Shown one piece after another: positions 19,197 through 27,943 of a stretch of DNA of 64,000 nt (positions within the stretch are counted from its first letter, which is position 1; the number at the start of each line of letters is the position of its first letter). Position numbers and translations under genes: made by a program. The notes beneath the pieces were generated by a model. The model was given only the letters and a program-made list of their open reading frames with translations, was not told the DNA's origin and searched no databases. The DNA is from Micromonospora rubida (GTDB taxonomy: Bacteria > Actinomycetota > Actinomycetes > Mycobacteriales > Micromonosporaceae): positions 285,490-349,489 of the forward strand of contig NZ_JAAALO010000002.1 in assembly GCF_009908295.1 (NCBI RefSeq). Direction: 5' to 3'.

Positions 19197-19634
19197 ATGT
19201 CCCAGGAGAACAACAATGTGCCCGTGACGACCGGCAGCCTGACGAGGTGCGAGGCCGGCGACCGCCCCTTCCCTCCGGGCCAGGCGAAGGCGTGCACGGT
19301 CCGCGAGGTGCTCGACCGGGTGGGCGGCAAGTGGAGCATCGGCATCCTGGTCGCCGCGTCCCAGGGTCCGGTGCGCTTCACCGAGCTGGAGCGGCAGATC
19401 GAGGGAATCAGCCGGCGGATGCTCACGCTCACCCTGCGCAACCTCGAGCGCGACGGTTTGCTGCACCGGCGGGTGTACCCGACGGTGCCACCGAAGGTGG
19501 AGTACGCCGCCACCCCCATCGCACTGGAGCTCTACGAATCACTGGTCGCCCTGACCAGCTGGGCCGAGCGGCACCACACCGCAGTCGCCGACGCCCGGGG
19601 CGCCTACGACCAGGCGCACGGCACCGCGGACTGA
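19197..19634 (+). CDS. HxlR-family transcriptional regulator (copy 1)
   Basis: 145 residues. Winged-helix domain of the HxlR/MarR-like type, with GGKWSIGILVAASQGPVRFTELE and GISRRMLTLTLRNLERDGL forming the DNA-recognition region and EYAATPIALEL the wing. A cysteine lies near the N-terminus (KACTVREVLD), the position of the redox or electrophile-sensing cysteine in characterised members such as HypR/YodB. Divergent to the MFS pump, which it probably regulates. The protein at 22983-23375 is a close paralogue, differing mainly by an N-terminal extension here. Confidence 0.93.
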   Translation: MSQENNNVPVTTGSLTRCEAGDRPFPPGQAKACTVREVLDRVGGKWSIGILVAASQGPVRFTELERQIEGISRRMLTLTLRNLERDGLLHRRVYPTVPPKVEYAATPIALELYESLVALTSWAERHHTAVADARGAYDQAHGTAD

Positions 19635-19881
19635 ATCCGGCCGTGCTCTCGGGTGTCCGGCCGACGGATGCCCGGAGCCGGTTCAGCCGGGTCACGGGCG
19701 CTCAGCGCGCTCCGCATGGGCGCGGACCTGCGAGCGGATGCAAGGAACCGACCATCCGCCCATCAAGCTTGACGAATCCCTGCGAAATCGCCGGGAATCT
19801 GCCGGAGAACCGTTGGTCAGGCGGTTGAGCCCGTGCCAAACTCCCCGGCATTCCAAGCGAGCCCGCCGGAGGGAACAGATC

Positions 19882-21976
19882 ATGCCATCGCTGCCAGCCC
19901 AGGACCATGCCCATCTTTCGATGGACCGTCGCCGGTTGCTCGGCCTGGGCGTCGGCGCGGTCACCGCGGCGGCCACCGGCGCGGTGGTCGGCGGTTCGCC
20001 CGCGGCGGCCGGCTCGCCCGGGCACGGTGGGCCGGGCAGGCCGGGGTCGTCGGGGTTCGCCCTGCTGGGCGACACGCAGATCGACGTGAATCTTCCTGAG
20101 CGGACCGAGGGGGTGCGCTGGGTGTACCAGCAGATCGCCGCGGCGAACCCGCCGATCGTCTGCCACGTCGGAGACCTCGTCGAGCACGGCTCGGTGGCCG
20201 AGTACGACACCTATCTGGACACCATCCCGGCGGCGTTGCGGCCCCGGATCCGGCACGTGCCGGGCAACCACGACTGGCGGTGGGACAGCACCGCCGGTAA
20301 GCGGTACGGATCGCTGTTCGGGCCGAGCCGGTACTCGTTCGACTTCGACGGCCTGCACTTCGTCGCGCTGGACCCGAGCCACCTGCTCCAGGAGCCGGGC
20401 GGATTCGGCGAGTCCGGCATCCAGTGGCTGACCCGCGACCTGGACAGGGTCGCGCCCGGGATGCCGATCGTGCTGCTGTGTCACTTCCCGTTCGGCGGCG
20501 ACAACTACTACGTCTCCGACCAGGAGCGGCTGCTGAAGCTACTCGACCGCTACGACGTGCGGGCCATGTTCGCCGGGCACGTGCACGAGGAACAGGTACA
20601 ACGGTTCAACGGGGTGGCCCAGCTGGCGGTCGACGACACCCGTGGCACGCCGATCTACTACTGGGTGCAGCGCGCGGTCGGGTCCGACGGCCCGGTGCTG
20701 AAGGTGACGGCCGTGCAGCGGGCCGCCGACGGCAGCGCCGAGTCCCGGCCGGTGCTGGACATTCCGCTCGCCGGCCCACGGATCGCCGCGGAGCAGCGAC
20801 CCCAGGCGGTCTCGCTCGACCCGGCCGGCGCGGCGCTGGCGGTGTCGGTACGGCTCTCCCCGCACGCCCGGGCCAACAACGTGCAGGCCAAGCTCTACCC
20901 GCAGCACACCTACGGGCTCAAGGACGCCGGCCCGTGGCGGAACCTGTCCCCCGACTCCGCCGGCCGTCGGTTCACCGGCGGCCTGGACATCACCGCGCTG
21001 CCGCCCGGCGAGCACCGGATGACCGTGCGGGTCACCGACCCCGACGGCGCCTGGCACGAGCAGACCCGCGCTTTCGCCCTCCCCGACGCCGGCCGGCGAC
21101 TGCGCTGGAGCGAACAGCTCGGCGCGCCGGTGCAGGCCGGCCTGGCCGCCCGGGACGATCTGCTGGTCGCCGCGACCACCGGCGGGACCGTCATCGGCGC
21201 CCGGCCCACCCGCCGTGGGCTGCAGCGGCGCTGGCAGACCCGGATCGGCCCGGTGCACGGCCGGCCGGCGTTCGCCCCCGACGGCAGGACCGTCTACGTC
21301 CCCTCCGACGACCACCGCCTCTACGCCCTCGACCCGGCCACCGGGCGCCGCCGGTTCGCCCACGACGCCGGTGCCCCGGTGCTCGGCAGCCCGCTGGTGA
21401 CCACGGTCGACGGCCGCACCCTGGTCGTCCTCTCCGCCGGCCAGACCCGGCAGGCCGTCGACGCGCGCTCGGGCGAGACAGTGTGGACCGTCGCCGGCCG
21501 GGGCATGTTCGCCGGGCGTGCGGCCAGCGACGGTGCCCGCGTCTACGCCGGAGCCGGGGACGGCAACGTCTACGCCCACGACGCCCGCACCGGTGCCGCG
21601 CTGTGGTCGTTCTCCGCCACCACCCGCACCACCGCCTACAGCCGCCTCATCTACGGCCCCTGGGCGGACACCCTGGAGGTACTTTCCAACGGACTGCTCC
21701 TGGTGTCCACCGTGACCAACGCGTTCGCGCTCGACCCCGCCACCGGCGAGCCCCGCTGGTCGATGGCCGGCTCCTACATCTACGATCCACCGCGACGTCG
21801 CGTGGACCCCGACCACCACCGGCCTGCTGGTCGGCCTCGACCTCACCACCGGGTCGGTCCGGACCCGGCTCCAGCTGACCACCACCGCATACTGCTACAG
21901 CCCAGCGGTCGTCATCGGCGACATGTTCCTCGTCGGCGACCAGGACGGCCTGCTACACGGCATCGCGGTGGCCTGA
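19882..21976 (+). pseudogene. Tat-secreted calcineurin-type phosphoesterase with PQQ-like beta-propeller, frameshifted near the 3' end
   Basis: ATG 19882 with GGAGGGA upstream. A twin-arginine signal (MDRRRLLGLG) is followed by a metallophosphoesterase domain with all metal motifs: GDTQ, GDLVEHG, GNHDW, CHFPFGG and GHVHEE. A linker domain and a PQQ-type propeller (YVPSDDHRLYALDPATG, VYAGAGDGNVYAHDARTG) follow. The frame holds to SMAGSYIYD (about 21783); after that, homology-like sequence (AWTPTTTGLLVGLDLTTG to LVGDQDGLLHGIAVA) is in the next frame and stops at 21976. The uncorrected frame instead runs on to 22104, through the convergent gene. A one-base indel at about 21780-21800 explains this; the corrected protein is about 697 residues. 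Sequencing error is possible. Confidence 0.8.
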
Positions 21977-22004
21977 CGACCTGGTGGTCCCCCGTTCGGC
22001 GCCC

Positions 22005-22799
22005 CTACGCCGATGGCGGGGCGTACGGGTTCTTGCCGGCCCGGACGGCGTCGAGCAGCGCGGCGGTCCGCGCCTTGACCGCCGCGTACGGGCCGGCGCC
22101 GTAGCTGACCCGGGCCGCGCCGAGCCGGGCCATCTCCGCCAGGCTCGGGGCGCCGGGCTTGAAGACCAGGTTCACCGGGGCGTCCGCGCCGGCCACGAAC
22201 TCCGCGATCTGCTCCGGGTCGGTCAGGAAGATCGGGTAGACGCAGTCCGCCCCGGCGGCCCGGTAGCGCCGGGCCCGGCGGACCGCCTCGGCGGTACGCC
22301 CGGCCGGGTCGCCGGCCTCACGCAGGTACAGGTCGATCCGGGCGTTGAGCACCAGCGGCACCCCGGCCGCGTCGGCCGCGGCCCGGACGGCGGCGAGCAG
22401 GTCGGCCTGCTCCTCCACGTCGTACAGCGCCCCGGTGCGCGGGTCGGAGTCCTCCAGGTTGCAGCCGACCACGCCTGCGGCGAGCATCCGCTCGACCAGC
22501 TCGGCCGGGCTCAGGCCGTACCCCCGCTCCAGGTCGGCGGTGACCGGGACCGGCACGGCGCGGGCGATCCGGGCGACGGCGGCGAACATCTCATCGACCG
22601 GGGTGGCCTCGCCGTCGGCGTACCCGAGGGACTCGGCGACTGCGGCGCTGCTGGTGGCGACGACCGGGAAACCGGCTGCGGCGACGGCCCGGGCGGACCC
22701 GGCGTCCCAGGCGTTGGGCAGGACCAGCGGGTCGCCGGTCTTGTGCAGGGCACGCAGCGCGTCCGCGCGCTCGACGAGGGTCGATGAGTTTTCGGTCAT
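22005..22799 (-). CDS. Isocitrate lyase/PEP mutase superfamily protein
   Basis: 264 residues, a compact TIM barrel of the isocitrate lyase/phosphoenolpyruvate mutase superfamily (relatives include oxaloacetate decarboxylase, 2-methylisocitrate lyase and phosphonopyruvate enzymes). Seen: LPNAWDAGSARAVAAAGFP near residue 25, VTADLERGYG carrying the metal-binding Asp, and NLEDSD. The canonical isocitrate-lyase KKCGH motif is absent, so it is not a glyoxylate-cycle enzyme; the reaction cannot be assigned. ATG 22799 has a poor ribosome site. Divergent to the second HxlR gene and convergent with the phosphoesterase. Confidence 0.85.
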   Translation of the reverse strand: MTENSSTLVERADALRALHKTGDPLVLPNAWDAGSARAVAAAGFPVVATSSAAVAESLGYADGEATPVDEMFAAVARIARAVPVPVTADLERGYGLSPAELVERMLAAGVVGCNLEDSDPRTGALYDVEEQADLLAAVRAAADAAGVPLVLNARIDLYLREAGDPAGRTAEAVRRARRYRAAGADCVYPIFLTDPEQIAEFVAGADAPVNLVFKPGAPSLAEMARLGAARVSYGAGPYAAVKARTAALLDAVRAGKNPYAPPSA

Positions 22800-22928
22800 C
22801 ACCGCATCATGACAGCCATCGGGGCGACGGCTGTTCTTCCAAAGAGCCGTGTCGCGTACTGCGAGGGCGGTGTTCCCGGCCCTCCGGGCCCTTGCCGGCG
22901 TGCCGGCACCCCCCCGTGGCCCACAATC

Positions 22929-22982
22929 TGTTACCGAGGCCATCGCCTGTGACCCTCAGGCGGAGCGGAAGGAGGCACTTCG
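22929..22982 (+). promoter_or_regulatory. Leader of the second hxlR gene (duplicated leader, copy 2)
   Basis: Holds TGTTACCGA and TGTGACCCT at the same spacing as 19143-19196, plus the same AAGGAGGCACTT ribosome-site stretch. Overall about ten mismatches in 59 bases against copy 1. Confidence 0.6.
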
Positions 22983-23375
22983 ATGTCCCAGGGAAAGAGC
23001 GGGGTGCCCTTCGCCCCGGGCCAGGCCCCGGCGTGCACCGCCAGGGAGGTCCTGGACCGGGTGGGCGGCAAGTGGAGCATCGGCATCCTGGTGGCCGCCT
23101 CCCACGGGCCGGTCCGCTTCACCGAGCTGGAACGGCAGGTCGAGGGGATCAGCCGGCGGATGCTCACCCTCACCCTGCGCAACCTGGAGCGGGACGGGCT
23201 GCTACGCCGCACGGTCCATCCGGCGGCGCCGCCGAGGGTCGAGTACGCGGCAACGGCCATGGCCCTGGAGCTGCACGAGTCCCTGGTCGCGCTGACCACC
23301 TGGGCCGAGCGGCACCGTACCGCCATCGCCGACGCCCGGGCCGCGTACGACCGGGAGCACTGCGCCGAGCGCTGA
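22983..23375 (+). CDS. HxlR-family transcriptional regulator (copy 2)
   Basis: 130 residues, a winged-helix HxlR protein nearly identical in its core to the regulator at 19197-19634 (the VGGKWSIGILVAAS stretch and the recognition helix GISRRMLTLTLRNLERDGL match exactly). It lacks most of that protein's N-terminal extension and keeps the N-terminal cysteine (PACTAREVLD). It is transcribed away from the PEP-mutase-like gene, 183 bases off, its likely target. The shared leader suggests the two paralogues could cross-regulate. Confidence 0.93.
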   Translation: MSQGKSGVPFAPGQAPACTAREVLDRVGGKWSIGILVAASHGPVRFTELERQVEGISRRMLTLTLRNLERDGLLRRTVHPAAPPRVEYAATAMALELHESLVALTTWAERHRTAIADARAAYDREHCAER

Positions 23376-23451
23376 CATCGGTGTCGTTGCGTGACGAACG
23401 GGGTACAGCGAACCCGGACCGGGGGGCTGTGGCGAAAGCCACCCGACCTCT

Positions 23452-23486
23452 CTGACCGATCGGTCAGGGTCTGACCGATCGGTCAG
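23452..23486. promoter_or_regulatory. Twin perfect TetR-type operators
   Basis: Two copies of the perfect 16-bp palindrome CTGACCGATCGGTCAG at 23452-23467 and 23471-23486, centre-to-centre 19 bp (just under two helical turns). They lie 29 bases before the tetR start codon, where binding would block transcription of tetR and the downstream MMPL gene. Confidence 0.85.
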
Positions 23487-23514
23487 GCATGCTGGTGGGC
23501 GGGAGGTGGCCGAC

Positions 23515-24060
23515 ATGGCTCGCGTAGTACCGGAGACGCATGCCGAGATTCTCGCCGCAGCGGCGCGGCGGTTCGCCGTGACCGGGTACAAGGGCACCTC
23601 GTTGCAGGACCTCGCCCGCGAGGTCGGCGTCTCGAAGGCCACCGTGCTCTACCACTTCGCCAGCAAGGAGGCCCTGCTCAGCGAGCTGATGGCCCCGGCG
23701 ATCACGGTGCTGCACGAGCTCGACGACCGGTTCGCCGGGCTGGCCGGCGCGGACGCCCAACGGGTCGCCGGCGAGGGCTTCGTGAACCTCGCGGTGCGCT
23801 TCCGGCGGGAGATCGCGCTGCTCCGCGGGGAGTTCCCCGTCCTGCTACAGCAGCCGGCGTTCGCGCATGTGCAGCAGATCTCCGAGCGGCTGGTCGCGGC
23901 GCTCGCCGGCCACTCGACGCGCCCGGCGACCCGGATCGCGGCGCTGGTCGTCCTCGCCGGGATCGCCGAGACGTGCGGCGAGTTCGGCGACGTCGCCGAC
24001 GACGAGCTGCGCGACGCCCTGCTCGGGCTGGTCCGGCGGGCGCTGGCCCCTCCCGACTGA
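23515..24060 (+). CDS. TetR/AcrR-family transcriptional regulator
   Basis: 181 residues. N-terminal TetR HTH (about residues 8-50) with TSLQDLAREVGVSKATVLYHFASKEALL; the remainder is a helical ligand-binding domain. ATG 23515 with GGGAGG eight bases upstream is preferred over GTG 23506. Two perfect palindromic operators sit directly upstream, and the MMPL transporter begins 44 bases downstream, giving a standard autoregulated repressor-efflux unit. The ligand is unknown. Confidence 0.95.
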   Translation: MARVVPETHAEILAAAARRFAVTGYKGTSLQDLAREVGVSKATVLYHFASKEALLSELMAPAITVLHELDDRFAGLAGADAQRVAGEGFVNLAVRFRREIALLRGEFPVLLQQPAFAHVQQISERLVAALAGHSTRPATRIAALVVLAGIAETCGEFGDVADDELRDALLGLVRRALAPPD

Positions 24061-24104
24061 CCCCACCACCGTCCAGTTCACCAACGATCGAGGACAAGAA
24101 TCTG

Positions 24105-26312
24105 ATGTCGACCCTGTTGTACCGGCTCGGCCGAGCCTCGCTGCGCCGCCGACGGCTCGTCGCCGTCGTCTGGCTCGTCGTGCTCGTCGGCCTCGGCCTC
24201 GCCGCGGCGACGCTGCGCGGCCCGACGACGAGCAACTTCACCATGCCCGGCACCGAGTCGCAGCAGGCGATCGACCTGCTCAGCGAGCGGTTCCCGGAGG
24301 CCAGCGGGGCCACCGGCACGATCGCCCTGAAGGCTCCGGCGGACGGCCAGCTCGCCACGCCCGAGGGTCAGGCCCTGGTCAAGCAGGTGACCCAGGAGGC
24401 GGCCACCCTGCCCGGCGTGGTCGCCGCAGTCGACCCGTACCAGGCCCAGGCGATCACCCCGAACGGCCGGTACGCGCTGATCCAGGTGCAGTTCGCCGGC
24501 CGCGCCGACGACGTCACCGACGACCAGCGCGACGCGTACGAGAAGGTGGGCGCGCAGGCCGAGGCGCAGGGCTGGCAGGTCGCTCCCGGCGGCGAGGTGC
24601 TCAGCGGCGAGCCGGAGATCGGCTCGACCGAGGCGCTGGGCGTCCTGGTGGCGGCGATCGTCCTGGTCATCACGTTCGGCTCGCTGGTCGCGGCCGGGAT
24701 GACCATGCTCAACGCGCTGATCGGCGTCGGCGTCGGCATGGCCGGCCTGTTCGCGCTCAGCGGCGCGATCGAGCTGACCAGCACCGCGCCGATCCTGGCC
24801 CTGATGCTCGGCCTGGCGGTCGGCATCGACTACTCGCTGTTCATCACCTCCCGCTACCGGCAGAACCTGCTTGAGGGGTTGTCGCCGGAGGAGGCCGTGG
24901 GCCGGGCCGTCGGCACCGCCGGCTCGGCGGTGGTCTTCGCCGGGGCCACCGTGGTCATCGCGCTGGCCGGCCTCGCGGTGGTGCAGATCCCGTTCCTGAC
25001 CGTGATGGGCCTGGCCGCCGCCGCCACCGTGAGCGTCGCGGTGCTGGTCGCGATCACCCTCGCCCCGGCCCTGCTCGGCTTCGCCGGCGTCCGGGTGCTC
25101 CCCCGCAAGCTGCGCAAGACCGAGGCGGCGGCCAACGGCGCGGACCCGACCGAGACCCCCGAGGCGGCAGCCGCGGCGGAGGACCGGTCCGGCTTCGGCT
25201 TCCGCTGGGCACGCCTGGTCACCCGGCTGCGCGTACCGGTGATCCTGGTCGCCCTGGTCGGCCTGGGCCTGCTCGCGCTGCCCGCCCCCGACATGCGGCT
25301 GGCCCTGCCGGACGCCAGCACGGCCGCCACCGGCTCGCCGGCCCGGGTGAACAGCGACCTGATCCGGGAGAGCTTCGGGCCGGGCTTCACCGGCCGGCTC
25401 GCGGTGGTCGTCACCTCCGACTCGCAGGGGGCCACGGCCGCCGCCGCCCCGCAGGTCGCCCAGCTCGTCCAGCAGACGAACGGGGTGCTCGCGGTGGCCC
25501 CGCCGCAGACCGACCGGACCGGACGGACCGTGCTGCTCGGGGTCATCCCCAAGAGTGGTCCGACCGACGAGGCCACCGAGAACCTGGTGCACGACATCCG
25601 CCGGCAGGTCTCCGGCGTCACCGGCGCGGACGTGCTGCTGACCGGCGCGACCGCGATCGGAATCGACGTGTCGGAGAAGCTCTCCGACGCGCTGCCGGTC
25701 TACCTGGTGCTCGTCGTCGGCCTGTCGATCCTGCTGCTCATGTTGGTGTTCCGGTCGATCCTGGTGCCGGTCAAGGCCGCCCTGGGCTTCCTGCTCACGG
25801 TCGCCGCGACGTTCGGCATCACCGTCGCGATCTTCCAGCAGGGGCACCTGGCCGACCTCGTCGGCCTGGACACCCCGAGCCCGCTGGTCAGCTTCCTGCC
25901 GATCCTGCTCATCGGCATCCTGTTCGGCCTGGCCATGGACTACGAGGTCTTCCTGGTCTCCCGGATGCGGGAGGACTTCGTGCACGGCGACACCGCGCAG
26001 CAGGCCACCGTCAACGGCATGGGGCACGGCGCCCGGGTGGTCACGGCCGCCGCGCTGATCATGATGGCGGTGTTCGGCGGCTTCGTCTTCCTCGAAGACC
26101 CGATCATCAAGTCGATGGGCTTCGCGCTGGCCGTCGGCGTGGCCATCGACGCCTTCGTGGTCCGGATGACCATCGTCCCGGCGGTGATGTCGCTGCTCGG
26201 CAAGGCGGCCTGGTGGATCCCCCGCTGGCTCGACCGGCTGCTGCCCAACGTGGACATCGAGGGCGAGGGGCTGCGCGCCCACCTCGCCGAGAAGAAGCCC
26301 GCCGACGCCTGA
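24105..26312 (+). CDS. MMPL-family membrane transporter
   Basis: 735 residues, actinobacterial MMPL/RND-type exporter of lipids or hydrophobic compounds. Two repeats, each one helix, an extracytoplasmic domain and a five-helix bundle. The proton-relay Asp-Tyr motifs occur in both halves: AVGIDYSLFITSRYR and LAMDYEVFLVSRMREDF. ATG 24105 is preceded by GAGGACAAG; the frame extends upstream into tetR but that stretch is not coding. Controlled with tetR by the twin operators. The cargo is not predictable. Confidence 0.94.
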   Translation: MSTLLYRLGRASLRRRRLVAVVWLVVLVGLGLAAATLRGPTTSNFTMPGTESQQAIDLLSERFPEASGATGTIALKAPADGQLATPEGQALVKQVTQEAATLPGVVAAVDPYQAQAITPNGRYALIQVQFAGRADDVTDDQRDAYEKVGAQAEAQGWQVAPGGEVLSGEPEIGSTEALGVLVAAIVLVITFGSLVAAGMTMLNALIGVGVGMAGLFALSGAIELTSTAPILALMLGLAVGIDYSLFITSRYRQNLLEGLSPEEAVGRAVGTAGSAVVFAGATVVIALAGLAVVQIPFLTVMGLAAAATVSVAVLVAITLAPALLGFAGVRVLPRKLRKTEAAANGADPTETPEAAAAAEDRSGFGFRWARLVTRLRVPVILVALVGLGLLALPAPDMRLALPDASTAATGSPARVNSDLIRESFGPGFTGRLAVVVTSDSQGATAAAAPQVAQLVQQTNGVLAVAPPQTDRTGRTVLLGVIPKSGPTDEATENLVHDIRRQVSGVTGADVLLTGATAIGIDVSEKLSDALPVYLVLVVGLSILLLMLVFRSILVPVKAALGFLLTVAATFGITVAIFQQGHLADLVGLDTPSPLVSFLPILLIGILFGLAMDYEVFLVSRMREDFVHGDTAQQATVNGMGHGARVVTAAALIMMAVFGGFVFLEDPIIKSMGFALAVGVAIDAFVVRMTIVPAVMSLLGKAAWWIPRWLDRLLPNVDIEGEGLRAHLAEKKPADA

Positions 26313-26317
26313 CCGGT

Positions 26318-26367
26318 CCGGACGGGCCCCGCACCGCCGCTCACCCGGCGGGGCGGGGCCCGTCCGG
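26318..26367. terminator. Bidirectional terminator between MMPL and erythromycin-esterase-family genes
   Basis: Perfect 15-bp stem CCGGACGGGCCCCGC (26318-26332) with its complement at 26353-26367 and a 20-nt loop, between two convergent genes. Confidence 0.85.
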
Positions 26368-26368
26368 C

Positions 26369-27625
26369 TCAGACCCCCGCCGGGTACGTCTCCAGCTCCC
26401 CGAACGAGGTGAGCGCGGGCAGCGGTTGCAGCGCGGTGGTGTCGTCGCACCAGACGAAGGCGTCGTAGCGCTCGCCCAGCCGGGTCGGCACGTAGTTGCC
26501 CCACGACTCGAAGGTCGGGTCGTAGACCACGCCGATCGCCCGGTGGTCCTGCTCCTCGGTGACCCAGCCGGGCTGGTCCGGGCCGCCGAAGACCAACACC
26601 GCGCGCTCCGGCAGCAGCTCGTGCAGCCGCCGCTCGACCGAACCGGGCCGGGCCGGCGGCACCACCATCGCCTCGGCGGGCGACCCCCACCGGGGAGCCG
26701 CCACCACCGTCCCCCGGTAGCCGCCGAAGCCGACCAGCACCACGTCGTCCGCCCCGTGCCGCTCCCGGGCCAACTGGCCGATGTTGACCAGCCCGTCGGC
26801 GGCCATGTCGGTGGCCCGGGCGTCGCCGACGTGGGTGTTGTGCGCCCAGACGATGCCCCGGGCGTCCGGGCCGTGGAAGTCCAGCAGCCGGTCCAGGGTG
26901 TCCGCCATGTGGATGTCCCGCACGTTCCACGACTCCGGACCGCCCGCCACCATCGCCCGGTAGTAGCGCTCCGCGCCGGCCACCACCTCCGCGTTCTGCC
27001 AGGCCGAGAAGCGGTCCGGGCCATCCGAGGCGGCCTGTTCCCGGGTACGCGCCAGCAGCTTGATCACCTCTTCCTCGCAGCGCGCCGAGACGAACCGGCT
27101 GGCCGCCCCGTACTCCTCGACCCGCCGCCCGTACGGCTCGAAGCACCGGTACGCCTCCTGCGCGGCCTCCAGCGAGGCCGGTTCCTCCTCGCCCAGGTAG
27201 TCGAAGATCGCCTGCATCGACTCCCAGAGGCTGTAGACGTCCAGGCCGTGGAAGCCGGCCCGGTGTTGGGCCGGCTGCTCCAGGTTCCACGCCCGCAGCC
27301 AGCGGCAGAACCGGGCCACCTCGGCGTTGGCCCACATCCACGTCGGCCAGCGCTCGAAGCGTTCCAGGGCGGCCTGCGGGTCGGCGAGGCCGTTCGGGGC
27401 GGCGGTGACCGACCGGTGCACCCGCTCGCAGTCCGGCCAGTCCCCCTCCACGGCGACGAAGGAGAAGCCCCGCTCGGCGATGAGCCGCCGGGTGAGCTGC
27501 TCACGCAATCGGTAGTAGTCGTGGGTGCCGTGCGTCGCCTCGCCGATCATCACGATCCGGGCGTCCCGGATCCGCTCCAGCAACGGATCGAAGTCGCTCG
27601 GCGCGCCGAGCCGCTGTACCAGCAT
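26369..27625 (-). CDS. Erythromycin esterase family protein
   Basis: 418 residues matching the EreA/EreB-like fold: GEATHGTHDYYR near the N-terminus carries the Glu and His residues thought to activate water in the family, and a second conserved stretch, VAVEGDWPDCERVHR, follows. Downstream WAHNTHVGDARATDM supplies further conserved His and Asp. Many chromosomal actinobacterial members have no proven macrolide esterase activity, so resistance should not be assumed. The gene faces the MMPL transporter and shares its terminator. It is divergent to the DUF2795 gene. Confidence 0.88.
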   Translation of the reverse strand: MLVQRLGAPSDFDPLLERIRDARIVMIGEATHGTHDYYRLREQLTRRLIAERGFSFVAVEGDWPDCERVHRSVTAAPNGLADPQAALERFERWPTWMWANAEVARFCRWLRAWNLEQPAQHRAGFHGLDVYSLWESMQAIFDYLGEEEPASLEAAQEAYRCFEPYGRRVEEYGAASRFVSARCEEEVIKLLARTREQAASDGPDRFSAWQNAEVVAGAERYYRAMVAGGPESWNVRDIHMADTLDRLLDFHGPDARGIVWAHNTHVGDARATDMAADGLVNIGQLARERHGADDVVLVGFGGYRGTVVAAPRWGSPAEAMVVPPARPGSVERRLHELLPERAVLVFGGPDQPGWVTEEQDHRAIGVVYDPTFESWGNYVPTRLGERYDAFVWCDDTTALQPLPALTSFGELETYPAGV

Positions 27626-27740
27626 GTCCGCGGCTACCCGCCCCCCTTCGGGGCAAACCGCCCGCCCGCCGGACCCGGCGGGGTGGGGTTCGGCAGCCGG
27701 GGGCGGGCATGTCGTGCGGTGCAGCGGGTAGTGGGCTGGT

Positions 27741-27932
27741 ATGACGGTCAGCGGAACGGAGTTGCAGGAGTACCTAACCGGGCTCGACTACCCCGCTTCC
27801 CGGGAGGACCTGGTCCGCTGGGGGCAGGAGAACGGCGCCAGCACGGAGGTGTTGCAGATGCTCCGCGCGCTGCCGGCTGAGGAGTTCGACTCTCCGACCG
27901 AGCTGAGTCAGGCGCTGAGCGGTCTCGCCTGA
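27741..27932 (+). CDS. DUF2795 small protein
   Basis: 63 residues, a typical short DUF2795 protein (TELQEYLTGLDYPASREDLVRWGQENG; LRALPAEEFDSPTELSQAL). The family is widespread in actinomycetes and has no established function; the compact helical fold resembles small DNA- or protein-binding domains. It stands alone, divergent from the esterase-family gene, and ends 11 bases from the convergent oxidoreductase. Confidence 0.9.
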   Translation: MTVSGTELQEYLTGLDYPASREDLVRWGQENGASTEVLQMLRALPAEEFDSPTELSQALSGLA

Positions 27933-27943
27933 CAAGACGGCGG

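Noticed and set aside
23973..24104. Longer MMPL start inside tetR
   Set aside because: The upstream residues are Arg-rich shadow of the tetR frame; ATG 24105 with GAGGACAAG gives the usual N-terminal helix.
24078..27341. A 1087-codon minus-strand open frame spanning the MMPL gene and part of the esterase gene
   Set aside because: Low-complexity shadow of two well-supported genes in other frames.
26369..27625. Calling the erythromycin-esterase-family protein a macrolide resistance gene
   Set aside because: Family membership alone does not prove macrolide hydrolysis; many chromosomal actinobacterial members have no resistance phenotype.
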